Part shown: piece after piece, positions 16,540-25,983 of the stretch | Position numbering within the stretch: the stretch's first letter is position 1 | How the letters are laid out: every line of letters starts with the position of its first letter | DNA from: Pseudomonadota bacterium | GTDB taxonomy: Bacteria; Pseudomonadota; Gammaproteobacteria; Xanthomonadales; Xanthomonadaceae | Assembly: GCA_023419315.1 (NCBI GenBank) | Contig: JAEZYE010000035.1 | Span: forward strand, 1-61,474 | Direction of reading: 5' to 3' | DNA: 61,474 nt | Program-made: the position numbers and the translations under genes | The notes under the pieces: generated by a model | What the model was told of the DNA's origin: nothing | Database searches by the model: none | What the model saw: the letters and a program-made list of their open reading frames with translations, nothing else

Positions 16540-16937
16540 CAGGCGGCCGCTCCCATGCGTTCGAAAATCTTGCCCAGCTTTTCTTCCAGCGTCTGCGCGG
16601 TGAAGGGCTTGATGATGTAGCCGTTCACGCCGTTCTGCGCGGCTTCGATGATCTGTTCGCGCTTGGCCTCGGCGGTGACCATCAGCACCGGAAGCGACTT
16701 GAAGCGTTCGTCCGCACGGATCGCCTTGAGCAGATCGATGCCGGTCATGCCGGGCATGTTCCAGTCGGTGACCACGAAGTCGAACTGGCTCTGGGACAGC
16801 GCGGTGAGTGCGGTCGAACCGTCGTCCGCCTCGGCGGTGTTCGTGTAACCCAGATCGTTGAGCAGGTTCTTGATGATGCGGCGCATCGTCGAGAAGTCGT
16901 CCACGATCAGGATTCGCATGTTCTTGTTGGCGGTCAC
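16539..16937 (-). CDS. cheY: Chemotaxis response regulator CheY
   Basis: Receiver of 132 residues with Asp13-Asp14, phospho-acceptor Asp58 (VVTDWNMPGMTG), Thr88 and Lys110 (YIIKPF). The DWNMPGMTG loop is characteristic of flagellar-switch CheY proteins. It is first in cheY-cheZ-cheA behind a sigma-28 promoter and 111 bp downstream of fliA. The start is MTANKNMRIL; the inner ATG before RILIVDD is an alternative. Confidence 0.97.
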   Translation of the reverse strand: MTANKNMRILIVDDFSTMRRIIKNLLNDLGYTNTAEADDGSTALTALSQSQFDFVVTDWNMPGMTGIDLLKAIRADERFKSLPVLMVTAEAKREQIIEAAQNGVNGYIIKPFTAQTLEEKLGKIFERMGAAA

Positions 16938-16974
16938 TAGGTACTCCGGTGAAGCAGGGGCTGGGTCTGGAGGG

Positions 16975-17001
16975 ATATCGGCGAGGGCGGGGAAAGGTTT
17001 A
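16975..17001 (-). promoter_or_regulatory. Sigma-28 promoter of cheY-cheZ-cheA
   Basis: Minus strand: TAAACCTT (17001-16994), 11-bp spacer, GCCGATAT (16982-16975), about 40 bp before cheY. Probably the strongest FliA-type match in the window. Confidence 0.85.
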
Positions 17002-17048
17002 GGGCAGGGACGGCCGCGGTGATCAAAGCGTGACGGCCGACATCGGGC

Positions 17049-17798
17049 TCACTCGTCCTCCAGCCCCGCATCGGCCTTGTCGAACACGTCCAGCCGGGCG
17101 CGCAGGCGCAGCATGGCCTGGCCGTGGATCTGGCAGACGCGCGATTCGCTGACGCCGAGCACCGCACCGATTTCCTTCAGGTTGAGTTCCTTCTCGTAAT
17201 ACATGGACAGCACGAGCTGTTCGCGCTCGGGCAGGTGGCCGATGGCCTTGATCAGCGAGCTGCGGAACTCGCCGCGCTCCATGTGCTGCTCCGGGCTGGG
17301 GCCGCCGGTCGCGTGGGTCTGCGGCTCGCCGTGATCCTCGATGTGCGATTCCAGGCTCAGCACCTGGCCGCGCGCGGCGTCTTCCAGCAGGCGCAGGTAT
17401 TCGGGCAGCGGCATTTCCATCGCGGCGGCCACTTCGGTGGCGATGGCGGCGCGGCCGGTGCGCTGTTCGATCTCGCGCACGGTGGACGCCGCCTGGCGCG
17501 CGCGGCGGTGCACCGAACGCGGCACCCAGTCGCCACGGCGGATTTCATCGATCATCGCGCCGCGGATGCGGATGGAGGCGAACGTCTCGAACGACGCGCC
17601 CTGCTCGGCGTCGTAACTGCGCGAGGCTTCGATCAGGCCGATCATGCCGGCCTGGATCAAATCATCGACTTCGACGCTGGCCGGCAGGCGCGCCGCCAGA
17701 TGGTGTGCAATGCGGCGGACCAGGTCGGCGTGCGTGGTCACGCACTCGCTGGCCGCCGTCTTCTGCACGGCCCGGTATTGGGCGGCGCCAGTGTTCAT
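17049..17798 (-). CDS. fliA: Flagellar sigma factor FliA (sigma-28)
   Basis: Sigma factor of 249 residues with sigma-70 regions 2 (ASVEVDDLIQAGMIGLIEA and FETFASIRIRGAMIDEIR), 3 and 4 (YEKELNLKEIGAVLGVSESRVCQIHGQA, the -35 recognition helix). RIRGAMIDEIRRGDWVPRS is the FliA/WhiG signature. Start overlaps the fleN stop (ATGA), so it is expressed from the flhB-to-fliA transcript. It should read the GCCGATAN promoters listed here and be held in check by FlgM, which is not in this window. Confidence 0.97.
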   Translation of the reverse strand: MNTGAAQYRAVQKTAASECVTTHADLVRRIAHHLAARLPASVEVDDLIQAGMIGLIEASRSYDAEQGASFETFASIRIRGAMIDEIRRGDWVPRSVHRRARQAASTVREIEQRTGRAAIATEVAAAMEMPLPEYLRLLEDAARGQVLSLESHIEDHGEPQTHATGGPSPEQHMERGEFRSSLIKAIGHLPEREQLVLSMYYEKELNLKEIGAVLGVSESRVCQIHGQAMLRLRARLDVFDKADAGLEDE

Positions 17799-18676
17799 GC
17801 AGGCACGCTCCGGTTGATCATGCGTTCGACGAAGAACTCGACATTGCCGCGCGCGGCCACCGGCGGCTGCCAGCGGGCGGTCAGGCGGGCGATTTCATTG
17901 ATGGCGCGCGCCGACGGGCTGCCGGGGTACGCCTTCACGACGGCCTGCTGGCGCTGCACGGCGCGGCGCAGCCAGTCGTCATGCGGAACCGCGCCCAGGT
18001 AATGCAGGGCGACGTCGCCCAGGAACCGTTCGCAGACGCGGGCCAGCTTTTCGTACAGTTTCCGGCCTTCGTTGGGGTCGCGGACCATGTTGGCGATCAC
18101 GTGCACGCGGTCCACGCCGCGCTCGCGCGAGAGCACCTTGATCAGGGCGTAGGCGTCGGTGATCGAGGCCGGCTCGTCGCACACCACGACCACGGTGTCC
18201 TGCGCGGCCTGGCAGAAGGTCAGCACGCTGTCGGTGATGCCGGCGGCGGTGTCGACCACCATCACGTCCAGCGCGCGCTGCAGTTCGGAGAACACGTTGA
18301 CCAGGCCGACGTGTTCGGCCGGGGACAGTTCGGCCATGTGACGGAAACCCGACGAGGCCGGGACGATCAGCAGACCATCGGGGCCTTCCAGCAACACGTC
18401 TTCCAGCTGGCAGCGGCCGGCGACCAGATCCGCCAGGGTGAACTTCGGCGTCAGGCCGAGCAGCACGTCCACGTTCGCCAGGCCGAGGTCGGCGTCCATC
18501 AGCAGCGTGCGCTTGCCCATCTCCGCCAGCGAGGCGGCGAGATTGACCGACACGTTGGTCTTGCCGACGCCACCCTTGCCGCCAGTGATCGCGATCACGC
18601 GCACCGGATGGAACGCGCCGGCCAGCGGCGGCGTATGGCGCGGATTGGTCTGCAACAGGTGGTGCTCATGCGACAT
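17795..18676 (-). CDS. fleN: Flagellar number regulator FleN/FlhG (MinD-like ATPase)
   Basis: ATPase of 293 residues with the MinD-type Walker A TGGKGGVGKTN (31-41) and LMDADLGLANVDVLLGL. In polar flagellates FleN/FlhG limits flagellar number by antagonising FleQ and opposing FlhF. FleQ is encoded in this window, so the circuit appears complete. The start at 18676 overlaps the end of flhF by 11 bp, and the stop overlaps the fliA start. Confidence 0.95.
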   Translation of the reverse strand: MSHEHHLLQTNPRHTPPLAGAFHPVRVIAITGGKGGVGKTNVSVNLAASLAEMGKRTLLMDADLGLANVDVLLGLTPKFTLADLVAGRCQLEDVLLEGPDGLLIVPASSGFRHMAELSPAEHVGLVNVFSELQRALDVMVVDTAAGITDSVLTFCQAAQDTVVVVCDEPASITDAYALIKVLSRERGVDRVHVIANMVRDPNEGRKLYEKLARVCERFLGDVALHYLGAVPHDDWLRRAVQRQQAVVKAYPGSPSARAINEIARLTARWQPPVAARGNVEFFVERMINRSVPA

Positions 18677-20231
18677 GGATCGTCTCCGCGGGAGTGGCTT
18701 CGTCGGCTTCGCGACGCAATTGGTCAAGGCGCAAAACAAGATTGGGGGCGCTGGCGCGGTGCAGATCCTCCGGCACGCGCTGGCCGTCGGTGATCCACGC
18801 CATCGGCAACTGGTGATCGACGACCACCGACAACGCGCTGCCCAGGCGTCCGGTTTCGTCGACCTTGGTCAGCACGATGCCTTGCGGCTGCGCGCTGCTG
18901 AAGCGGCGGACGACTTCGTCCAGATCACCGAAATGGGAGTTGGCCGGCAGCACCAGCAGGGTGTGGACCTGGCCCGCGGCGCGCAGCCAGTTGAGCTGGG
19001 CAACCAGGTTGCGATCGCGCTGGCCGAGGCCGGCAGTGTCGATCAGCACCAGCTTGTAGTCGCGCAGGCGCTCCAGCAGCTGCGCCAGGCGCACGTCGCT
19101 GTCGGCCTCGTGCACGGCGATGCCGAGCTGGCGGCCGTAGCTGTGCAGTTGTTCGCGCCCGCCCACGCGCACCGTATCGGTGGTGACCAGCGCGACGTCG
19201 CGCGGGTTGTGGCGGTCGGCGAAAGCGGCCGCGAGCTTGGCGATGGTGGTGGTCTTGCCGGCACCGGTCGGGCCGACCAGCGCGATCACGCCGCCTTCTT
19301 CCAGCGGATCCTTCGCCATGATCGGCAGCCGGCGCGAGAGCAGGCCCAGCATCAGGCCGCGGCCACGATGCAGTTCGGTGTCGGCGGGAATCTGCAGGGC
19401 GACGTCGCGGGTGATGCCGGCGTCGAAGCCGTAGTCGTCCATCAGTTCCATCGCCTGTGCGCGCACCGGCGACCCCTTCAGGCGCTCGTCGGTGAGGCGG
19501 TGCATCTCGTCTTCAATCATCCCGCGCATGGCGGCGAGTTCGGCGCGCATCTGCGCCAGTTGTTCGTCGTTCTCGCGCAGGCGGGCGTTGTCGGCGACCA
19601 CCGACAGCAGCGGCGCAGCGCGTTCTTCGATCGCGGCCGGCGCGGAGGCATCGTCATCGGCAGCTTCCGGCGCGATCGGTGCGGCGATGTCCGGGAATTG
19701 CGGCAGGCTGGCGGCCAGGCGCGCGGCGAAGGACATCGGGTCCACTTCGAACGCGGCGGCCAGTGCGGCCGGCAGCTCGGGTTCGACCGGCGGCGCGATC
19801 GGCGCGGGCGCGACCGGCACGGCGAAGGACGGCGCGACCGGAGCAGGCGTGGCGAACGACGGCGCCGGAGCCGCCGGCGCGGCGAAGGAAGGGGCGGGCG
19901 TAGCCGGTTGCGCGACGGGCGTCGGCGCGGCTTGCGTGCGCTGGAAATAGGCCGCGGCGGCTTCGGCCGGCGACATCGGCGCGGCAGCCGCCGGCTGCGT
20001 GGACGCCGCGTGGCGCGGGAGCGCAGGAGCGGGCGCCGGAATGTCGGCGGCCGGGCGCATGGCTTCCAGCGTGCGCTGCACCAGCGTCTCGTCGTAGTTC
20101 GACGCGGCGACGATTTCGACGCCGTCATCGGTCATGCGGTTGGAGAGGATCACCGCGTCCGGACCCTGTTCCTGGCGGACCAGGGCAAAGGCCGTGCGCA
20201 TGTCGGGAGCGACGAAGCGTTTGATTTTCAT
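18666..20231 (-). CDS. flhF: Flagellar placement GTPase FlhF
   Basis: SRP-type GTPase of 521 residues. The N-terminal basic B-domain (MKIKRFVAPDMRTAFALVRQ) leads into an unusually Ala/Pro-rich linker at 60-160 with repeated APSFA units. The N and G domains carry Walker A GPTGAGKTT (320-328), DTVRVGGREQL and LIDTAGLGQRD. It directs the polar site of flagellar assembly. Start taken at MKIKRF, which matches the family start; an upstream in-frame start adds 47 low-complexity residues and was rejected. It lies 204 bp downstream of flhA in the same direction. Confidence 0.96.
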   Translation of the reverse strand: MKIKRFVAPDMRTAFALVRQEQGPDAVILSNRMTDDGVEIVAASNYDETLVQRTLEAMRPAADIPAPAPALPRHAASTQPAAAAPMSPAEAAAAYFQRTQAAPTPVAQPATPAPSFAAPAAPAPSFATPAPVAPSFAVPVAPAPIAPPVEPELPAALAAAFEVDPMSFAARLAASLPQFPDIAAPIAPEAADDDASAPAAIEERAAPLLSVVADNARLRENDEQLAQMRAELAAMRGMIEDEMHRLTDERLKGSPVRAQAMELMDDYGFDAGITRDVALQIPADTELHRGRGLMLGLLSRRLPIMAKDPLEEGGVIALVGPTGAGKTTTIAKLAAAFADRHNPRDVALVTTDTVRVGGREQLHSYGRQLGIAVHEADSDVRLAQLLERLRDYKLVLIDTAGLGQRDRNLVAQLNWLRAAGQVHTLLVLPANSHFGDLDEVVRRFSSAQPQGIVLTKVDETGRLGSALSVVVDHQLPMAWITDGQRVPEDLHRASAPNLVLRLDQLRREADEATPAETIHVA

Positions 20232-20435
20232 GGTCGGTGATCTTTCAGGCCTGGAAGGTGGAACGAGAGGGGAACGAGGAACGTGCGGGGGCAGGAGTGA
20301 GGAACAAGGAGAACCGCGGCGAAGCTGGCGGCGTGGCGGCACGCCATGACGCATGCGGTCCGGCATCGACAACCTGTTTCATATCCATCTCCCTCCCGTC
20401 ACTCGCTACTCGTTACTGACCACTCGCTACTGCAT

Positions 20436-22517
20436 TCAACTTATCTGCCCCACCAGCTTCAGCCGCTTGTCCTCGGGTACTTCGCTGTAGGACAGGACCG
20501 ACAGCGTCGGGACGCTGTGGCGGACCAGTCGCGCCAACGCGGCGCGGACGGATCCGGGCACCAGCACCACCGCGGGTTCGCTCTTGGCGTCCTGCTGGGT
20601 GACGCAGTCGGCCAGGCTCTGGTGAAGGCGCTCGGCCAGCCCCGGTTCCAATGCGGCGCCGGTGCCCTGGACACTGTCCTGCAAGACGCGTTCCAGCTGC
20701 GGCGCCAGCGTGTAGACCGGCAGTTCCGGAGCCATCCCGGAGATTTCCTGGACGATGAAGCGCCCCAGCGAATTGCGGACGGCGGCCGTCAGCGCGGCCG
20801 GATCGTTGTTCTGCGGCGCGAATTCGACCAGCGATTCGACGATGCGGCGCAGCTGGCGAATCGGCACGCGCTCGATCAGCAGGTTCTGCAGCACGCGCAC
20901 CACGGTCGAGAGCGGCAGCGACTTGGGCGTCAGATCTTCGACGAGCTTGGGCGCGCTCTTGCCGAGCGTCGCCAGCAGCTGCTGCACTTCCTCGTGGCCG
21001 AGCAGCTCCGGCGCGTGTTCGCGGACCAGGTGCGACAGGTGCGTGGCCACCACGGTGGCGGCATCGACGACGGTATAGCCCAGCGATTCGGCCATCGCGT
21101 GCTGGTGCGGCTGGATCCAGGTGGCGTCCAGCCCGAACGCGGGGTCGCGTCCGGGAATGCCTTCGAGCGTGCCGAACGCGCCGCCGGGGTCCAGCGCCAG
21201 CTCGCGGTCCGGATGGATTTCGGCGGTCGCCACCGGCACGCCGTGCACCAGCAGGCGATAGCCGTTGGACGGCAGTTCCAGGTTGTCGCGGATGTGCACG
21301 GGCGGAATCAGGAAGCCCATGTCCTGGGTGAGCTTGCGCCGCACCGCCTTGATGCGCGACATCAGTTCGCCGCCCTGGGCCTTGTCCACCAGCGGAATCA
21401 GCCGGTAACCGACTTCCAGCCCCAGCGGATCGACCGGACGCACTTCGTCCCAGGTCAGCTCGGCGTTGGGATTGCTCGGTGCGGGCAGGGCGGGGCTGAG
21501 GCCATCGCCACCATCCGCGTCGCCGTTGGCGGGCGCGATCGATTTCTTCCACAGTTTCCAGGCCACGAAACCGAGCACGGCCGCCAGCGTCAAGAAAGCG
21601 ACGTTCGGCATGCCCGGCACCAGGCCGACCAGGCCGATCAGCGCGGCGGCAATCGCCAGCGCCTTGTGCTGGCCGAACACCTGGCCGACCATCGCGCCGC
21701 CCAGATCCTGGGCGCGCGAGGCGCGGGTGACCAGCATCGCCACCGCGGACGAGACCAGCAGCGCCGGCAGCTGGGCGACCAGGCCGTCACCGATGGACAG
21801 CAGGGTGTAGATCTTCGCCGCCTCGCCGACCGGCAGGCCGTGCTGCAGCACGCCGATGGCCAGGCCGCCGATCATGTTGATGAAGAGGATCAGGATGCCG
21901 GCGATGGCGTCGCCGCGGATGAACTTGCTGGCGCCGTCCATCGCGCCGTAGAAGTCGGCTTCCTCGCGCACTTCCTCGCGGCGGGCCTTGGCTTCCTCGC
22001 GCGTCAGCAGGCCGGCGTTGAGATCGGCGTCGATCGCCATCTGCTTGCCGGGCATGGCGTCCAGGATGAAGCGCGCGGTCACTTCGGAAATGCGGCCCGC
22101 GCCCTTGGTGATGACCACGAAGTTGATGATGGTCAGGATGGCGAACACGACCAGGCCGACCGCGAAATTGCCGCCGACCACGAATTCGCCGAACGCCTCG
22201 ATGACCTTGCCGGCCGCGCCGTGGCCTTCCTGGCCATGCAGCAGCACCACACGGGTCGAGGCCACGTTCAGCGCCAGGCGCAGCATCGTGGTCATCAGCA
22301 GCACGATCGGGAAGATGGTGAACTCGAGCGGCCGCTGCACGTAGACCACGGCCAGCAGCACGACCAGCGAGATCGCGATGTTGAAGCTGAACAAGGCGTC
22401 CAGCACCGGCGGCGCCAGCGGCACGACGACCATCGCCAGCATCGCCAGCACCACCAGCGGCGCGCCGAGGCCGTGGCGCAGCATGTCCATCACGCGCATC
22501 GGACGGGCGTTGCTCAT
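20436..22517 (-). CDS. flhA: Flagellar type III export gate protein FlhA
   Basis: Polytopic inner-membrane protein of 693 residues. About eight helices occupy the first ~320 residues. The FHIPEP-type cytoplasmic loop is represented by KGAGRISEVTARFILDAMPGKQMAIDADLNAGL, with conserved Asp in the GDAIAGILI segment. A large cytoplasmic domain (about 350-693) docks chaperone-substrate complexes and includes GYTVVDAATVVATHL. Start overlaps the flhB stop (ATGA). The ~200 bp after the stop hold no gene I can support. Confidence 0.97.
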   Translation of the reverse strand: MSNARPMRVMDMLRHGLGAPLVVLAMLAMVVVPLAPPVLDALFSFNIAISLVVLLAVVYVQRPLEFTIFPIVLLMTTMLRLALNVASTRVVLLHGQEGHGAAGKVIEAFGEFVVGGNFAVGLVVFAILTIINFVVITKGAGRISEVTARFILDAMPGKQMAIDADLNAGLLTREEAKARREEVREEADFYGAMDGASKFIRGDAIAGILILFINMIGGLAIGVLQHGLPVGEAAKIYTLLSIGDGLVAQLPALLVSSAVAMLVTRASRAQDLGGAMVGQVFGQHKALAIAAALIGLVGLVPGMPNVAFLTLAAVLGFVAWKLWKKSIAPANGDADGGDGLSPALPAPSNPNAELTWDEVRPVDPLGLEVGYRLIPLVDKAQGGELMSRIKAVRRKLTQDMGFLIPPVHIRDNLELPSNGYRLLVHGVPVATAEIHPDRELALDPGGAFGTLEGIPGRDPAFGLDATWIQPHQHAMAESLGYTVVDAATVVATHLSHLVREHAPELLGHEEVQQLLATLGKSAPKLVEDLTPKSLPLSTVVRVLQNLLIERVPIRQLRRIVESLVEFAPQNNDPAALTAAVRNSLGRFIVQEISGMAPELPVYTLAPQLERVLQDSVQGTGAALEPGLAERLHQSLADCVTQQDAKSEPAVVLVPGSVRAALARLVRHSVPTLSVLSYSEVPEDKRLKLVGQIS

Positions 22518-23644
22518 GCCGGCTTGCCCTCATCCACGTCGAGGGACGGCATGTCGGGGTGATCCGGCAGCATGCCGTTGCGCCACGCGCGCAACTGGTA
22601 CACGTAGGAGAGGATCTGGGCGACGGCGGTATACAGTCTCACGGGAATCTCCCGGCCGAGTTGGCTTTCCCTATACAAGGCGCGTGCCAAAGGCGGCGCG
22701 GAGACAATCGCGACCCGGTGCGCCTCGGCCACTTCGCGGATCCGCAGGGCCACTTCGTCCACGCCCTTGGCGACCACCCGCGGCGCGCCCATCTTGTCCG
22801 CGTCGTATTTGAGCGCGACGGCGTAGTGGGTCGGGTTGACCAGCACGACGTCCGCGGTCGGCACGTCCTCGATCATCCGGCGCTGCGACAACTGGTGCTG
22901 CATCTGGCGGATGCGGCCCTTCACTTCCGGACGGCCTTCGCTTTCCTTCATTTCCTCGCGCAGTTCCTGGCGCGTCATCTTCAGCTTCCGCATCCAGTTC
23001 CACTTCTGGTACGGCGCGTCGATGGCTGCCAGCAACATCAGCGCGCCCGCGCAGGCGAACAGCAGCGTGCCCGCGAAACCCAGCCCCGTGCGCACGGCCT
23101 GTTCCAGCGGCATCGTCAGCAGCTCGCGCAGCTGCGACAGGCCCAGCTTCAGGCACAGGATGGCCGCGCCGCCCACGCAGACCACGCGCAGCAGCGACTT
23201 CAGCAGTTCGGCGATGCTCTCGGCCCCGTACAGCCGCTTCAGTCCGGCCATCGGGTCCAGCCGCTTGAAATCCGGCATCAGCGCCTTGTTGGAAAAGCGC
23301 AGCCCGCCCATCAGCACCGGCCCGATGAAACCGGCCAGCACGCAGATGATCACGATCGGCAGCACCACCCACAGCAACTGGATCAGCAGCGAACCCACAT
23401 GCCCGAACAACTGGTCCGGATGTTTGTACAGCTCCGGATCCGGGCTCAGCGCCACCTTCATCCAGCCCAGCGCACCGCGCGCCAGCGTCGGCGTGAAGCC
23501 GACGATCGCAAGCACGCCCGCACCGAACACCGCCGCCGTCGCCAGTTCACGCGAACGCGGGATGTTGCCCTGCTCGCGCGCCTCGCGAAGGCGTTTCTCG
23601 CTGGGTAATTCGGTGCGTTCGCCGCTTTCGTCCTGCTCGGACAT
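22514..23644 (-). CDS. flhB: Flagellar type III export protein and specificity switch FlhB
   Basis: Inner-membrane protein of 376 residues. The N-terminus TELPSEKRLREAREQGNIPRS is typical. Four membrane helices lie near 35-55, 88-112, 150-170 and 187-210. The C-terminal domain has the autocleavage motif NPTH at residues 270-273 (VVLVNPTHYAVALKYD). Cleavage there switches export from hook to filament substrates under FliK control. It leads the flhB-flhA(-flhF-fleN-fliA) series behind a sigma-54 promoter. Confidence 0.97.
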   Translation of the reverse strand: MSEQDESGERTELPSEKRLREAREQGNIPRSRELATAAVFGAGVLAIVGFTPTLARGALGWMKVALSPDPELYKHPDQLFGHVGSLLIQLLWVVLPIVIICVLAGFIGPVLMGGLRFSNKALMPDFKRLDPMAGLKRLYGAESIAELLKSLLRVVCVGGAAILCLKLGLSQLRELLTMPLEQAVRTGLGFAGTLLFACAGALMLLAAIDAPYQKWNWMRKLKMTRQELREEMKESEGRPEVKGRIRQMQHQLSQRRMIEDVPTADVVLVNPTHYAVALKYDADKMGAPRVVAKGVDEVALRIREVAEAHRVAIVSAPPLARALYRESQLGREIPVRLYTAVAQILSYVYQLRAWRNGMLPDHPDMPSLDVDEGKPA

Positions 23645-23675
23645 GACTGTTTTCCGCCGGGGTCAGGGCGGGTCG

Positions 23676-23691
23676 TGCAAGGACTGTTCCA
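23676..23691 (-). promoter_or_regulatory. Sigma-54 promoter of flhB
   Basis: Minus strand: TGGAACAGTCCTTGCA. GG (-24) and GC (-12) are separated by the required 10 bp, and the -12 half TTGCA is canonical. The implied transcript starts about 20 nt before the flhB ATG. FleQ and RpoN encoded in the window are the likely activator and sigma factor. Confidence 0.8.
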
Positions 23692-23934
23692 GTTATTTCT
23701 GGAGGCGGATCCAGCCTCGATGCGACGGCCCGCATCCGGCCTAGGTCTTTCGTTCTGATGCCGGAGCCTTCATCCTCCGTCAGCGCAGGAATGCCGATCG
23801 GGGAGTTCTGGCTGACGCCGCGGTGATGTCGGGTATCCCGCTCGTGTCGGCAACCGCTGGCGCTTCTCCAGAGATTCTCTGCTCACGCGGCCCGGTTCGG
23901 GTTCCGATGTTCTCGTGGCATACAAGGAGGTGGC

Positions 23935-24387
23935 ATGTTCAAGTGGCAAGAAGCATTTTTTGAAGCACTGGTCTCGTTTCTCACTGGCGGGCTCCCGGTG
24001 CTGATCGCGTACTGGATTGGTGGAATGCCCTTTCTGGAGACCTCGATGAAGGCGCTGCTGCCGAACGAGTTTCCACTCTGGTGCACCGTTGCACTCGGTG
24101 CCGCGGCGACCCTGTTTCTCTTCGTGCTGAAGATGTTCTCGCTGCCGGTGGCACCGTTGCCAAGGAAGATCTGTCTCGAGGTACACAGCGACCTTCATGC
24201 AATCTACCGATTGGGTGCAGGCGCGCTGTTGACCTTTTCCGCTCTGTGGGTGTGGGTCAGTGGAACGATCCTGCATGGCGGGCTGATTACCCTCGTTCTT
24301 TTCGGTGCGGTGAGCCTGCTGATATGCATGTTCTACGGAAGGCTCACGCAATGGTTGGAGCAGCGGGCTTCGCCGGACGCCGCGTGA
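23935..24387 (+). CDS. Unrecognised small integral membrane protein
   Basis: Predicted 150-residue protein with about four hydrophobic helices (near 10-30, 45-68, 92-112 and 118-135) and a charged C-terminal tail (GRLTQWLEQRASPDAA). It is preceded by a near-perfect ribosome-binding site (AAGGAGGTGGC before ATG), which supports real expression. I recognise no family. It opens a run of short plus-strand genes facing away from flhB, with lower G+C and less biased codons than the flagellar genes. Confidence 0.7.
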   Translation: MFKWQEAFFEALVSFLTGGLPVLIAYWIGGMPFLETSMKALLPNEFPLWCTVALGAAATLFLFVLKMFSLPVAPLPRKICLEVHSDLHAIYRLGAGALLTFSALWVWVSGTILHGGLITLVLFGAVSLLICMFYGRLTQWLEQRASPDAA

Positions 24388-24448
24388 CAGCCGACTGCTC
24401 TGAAATGACAGGAAGCTTGACACTGATCAAACCATTCCGGGTACGTAC

Positions 24449-24985
24449 ATGCACCGACTCGAACACCTGATCAATGGCGACTGGATCGCACACAGTCACG
24501 AGCCTGTCTTCGAGACAGGGAAGCGCTTGGTGGCAGGTGCATCCGGCGACAAGCCGTCCATGTTCACGCGGATGGTCGAGTGCATGGCGCCTCCGTACTA
24601 CCTGCTGTACGTACTGCATACGCCGCGTGGCGAAGGTGCGCCCGGTCGATATCAGAGTCCGGCAATGCCGTTGTCGTCGCTTCAGGACTTCGTGTCCAGA
24701 TTCAGTCCGTTTCTCGCGGCGGACGGACGTTTCGATCTCTGGGCGCATTCTCCCGGCGGCAACGCGACGGTGGTCTGGGATCGGCACGATTTGTTGTTCG
24801 GTTACGGTCCACTCGAAGCGTTCGAAACCTCTTTGCGTTCGCTTGGCTACACGCCCGGGCAGCCTGTCGTTCCCACGCCGCACCAGCATCATTACCGGGC
24901 GGAATTCGACGGCCTGGCCAGGGAACTGCTCAGCGCACTCGATTGGGAGCGGTCACCTCTCAAGCCATCGGACGAGCAGGCATAG
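24449..24985 (+). CDS. Unrecognised soluble protein
   Basis: Protein of 178 residues with no signal peptide or membrane segment. It contains APPYYLLYVLHTPRGEGAPG, FDLWAHSPGGNATVVWDRHD and LFGYGPLEAFE stretches, a Trp/His-rich composition and a charged C-terminus. It resembles the generic appearance of small lineage-specific cytoplasmic proteins (including some immunity-like proteins), but I cannot assign a family. It begins 61 bp after the membrane-protein gene in the same direction, so the two may be cotranscribed. The ribosome-binding site is weak. Confidence 0.65.
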   Translation: MHRLEHLINGDWIAHSHEPVFETGKRLVAGASGDKPSMFTRMVECMAPPYYLLYVLHTPRGEGAPGRYQSPAMPLSSLQDFVSRFSPFLAADGRFDLWAHSPGGNATVVWDRHDLLFGYGPLEAFETSLRSLGYTPGQPVVPTPHQHHYRAEFDGLARELLSALDWERSPLKPSDEQA

Positions 24986-25172
24986 AGCGCCGATCTGCCT
25001 GTGGCAGCACCTTCCCAGTCCGCGTACCCAGTTGGAAGGCCGATGATGGAGCCCGGGATACCGAACCTCGACGCATGTGACTGATGTTTCCCGCCTGCAT
25101 GAATAAAACGCTCCACACCCGCTCCCCAGAATCGACCGCGGGGCGCATACGTAAGCAAGTACAGGAACTGCA

Positions 25173-25370
25173 ATGAAAAAAGTGCCGGCAATTGTCTGTC
25201 GACTCGAGTGCATCAGGCAGGCCCCCGGCTTCATCGGTGTCACCACTCGGCTGATCTACAGGATGGCCATGTTTGCCGTAGAGTCGGGTGCTCCCTGGAT
25301 TCGCTTGGCAATGCGCGTGGGCGGCCCTGTCTTACGGTTCAAATGCACGCTGGCTGACTCCAGCCGATGA
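25173..25370 (+). CDS. Possible 65-residue peptide of unknown function
   Basis: Short frame in a 407-bp gap (24986-25392) that otherwise shows nothing. AGGAACTGCA precedes the ATG at good spacing. The product begins MKKVPAIVCRLECIRQAPGF and has a weakly hydrophobic middle. There is no family signature, so it could be chance or the remnant of a longer gene. Confidence 0.3.
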   Translation: MKKVPAIVCRLECIRQAPGFIGVTTRLIYRMAMFAVESGAPWIRLAMRVGGPVLRFKCTLADSSR

Positions 25371-25392
25371 CCTGATTCGAGGAGGGAATGGA

Positions 25393-25983
25393 ATGTCCGT
25401 TTTCAGGAAGTTGTTCGCGCTTGCATTGCTCAGCGCAATCCCGGCACTGGCGCTGGCGGCGGAGCCCTTCGAGTCCAAGAGCATCATGTTGCTTCAGCCC
25501 GATTTCATTCTGGAAGAACGTGTTCCTTCCATCGAGGCGCTGGCGGCCTACCTGAAGGCCGTTCAGGACACAGCTGCGCATGTGCTGGCTGACGAAGCGC
25601 CGATCCCCACGGGTGGATTCCTAGTCCTTGCGGTTCGGCCCGGCGGTCGATCCATGGCGTGGCTGGATTTGGTTCCGGCGCTGCCCGACGCCGTCGACAG
25701 CAAACTGAGGGCGGCCATCCTTCGCGTTCCTCCGTTCGAGGCACGCGCGGGCGTCGTCGTAGTGGCGCTGAAGGCTTCACTATGGGGCGGAACTTCATCG
25801 CGGGAGTTTCCCCATCCCGCCGAATGGAGCCGGGCGATGGAGGGCGGCAGCGAGGCGGTTGAAGTCGGCGACCTCGTGAACCGGATATGGCCGGAGAGTC
25901 CGGCGACGGATGTCCGTCCAGAAACCGAAGCCGGTTCGCACGATGGAATGGGTCCCGCGCCGGAGCCAAGCCATGCGCCCTGA
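25393..25983 (+). CDS. Unrecognised exported protein
   Basis: Protein of 196 residues beginning with a clear Sec signal peptide (MSVFRKLFALALLSAIPALALA, cut near AAEPFES). The mature part has alternating hydrophobic strands (GGFLVLAVRPGGRSMAWLDL, AGVVVVALKASLWGG) and an acidic, Pro-rich tail. A GGAGGGAATGGA site precedes the start. Periplasmic or outer-envelope location is expected. No family is recognised. The next gene overlaps its last 11 bp. Confidence 0.72.
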   Translation: MSVFRKLFALALLSAIPALALAAEPFESKSIMLLQPDFILEERVPSIEALAAYLKAVQDTAAHVLADEAPIPTGGFLVLAVRPGGRSMAWLDLVPALPDAVDSKLRAAILRVPPFEARAGVVVVALKASLWGGTSSREFPHPAEWSRAMEGGSEAVEVGDLVNRIWPESPATDVRPETEAGSHDGMGPAPEPSHAP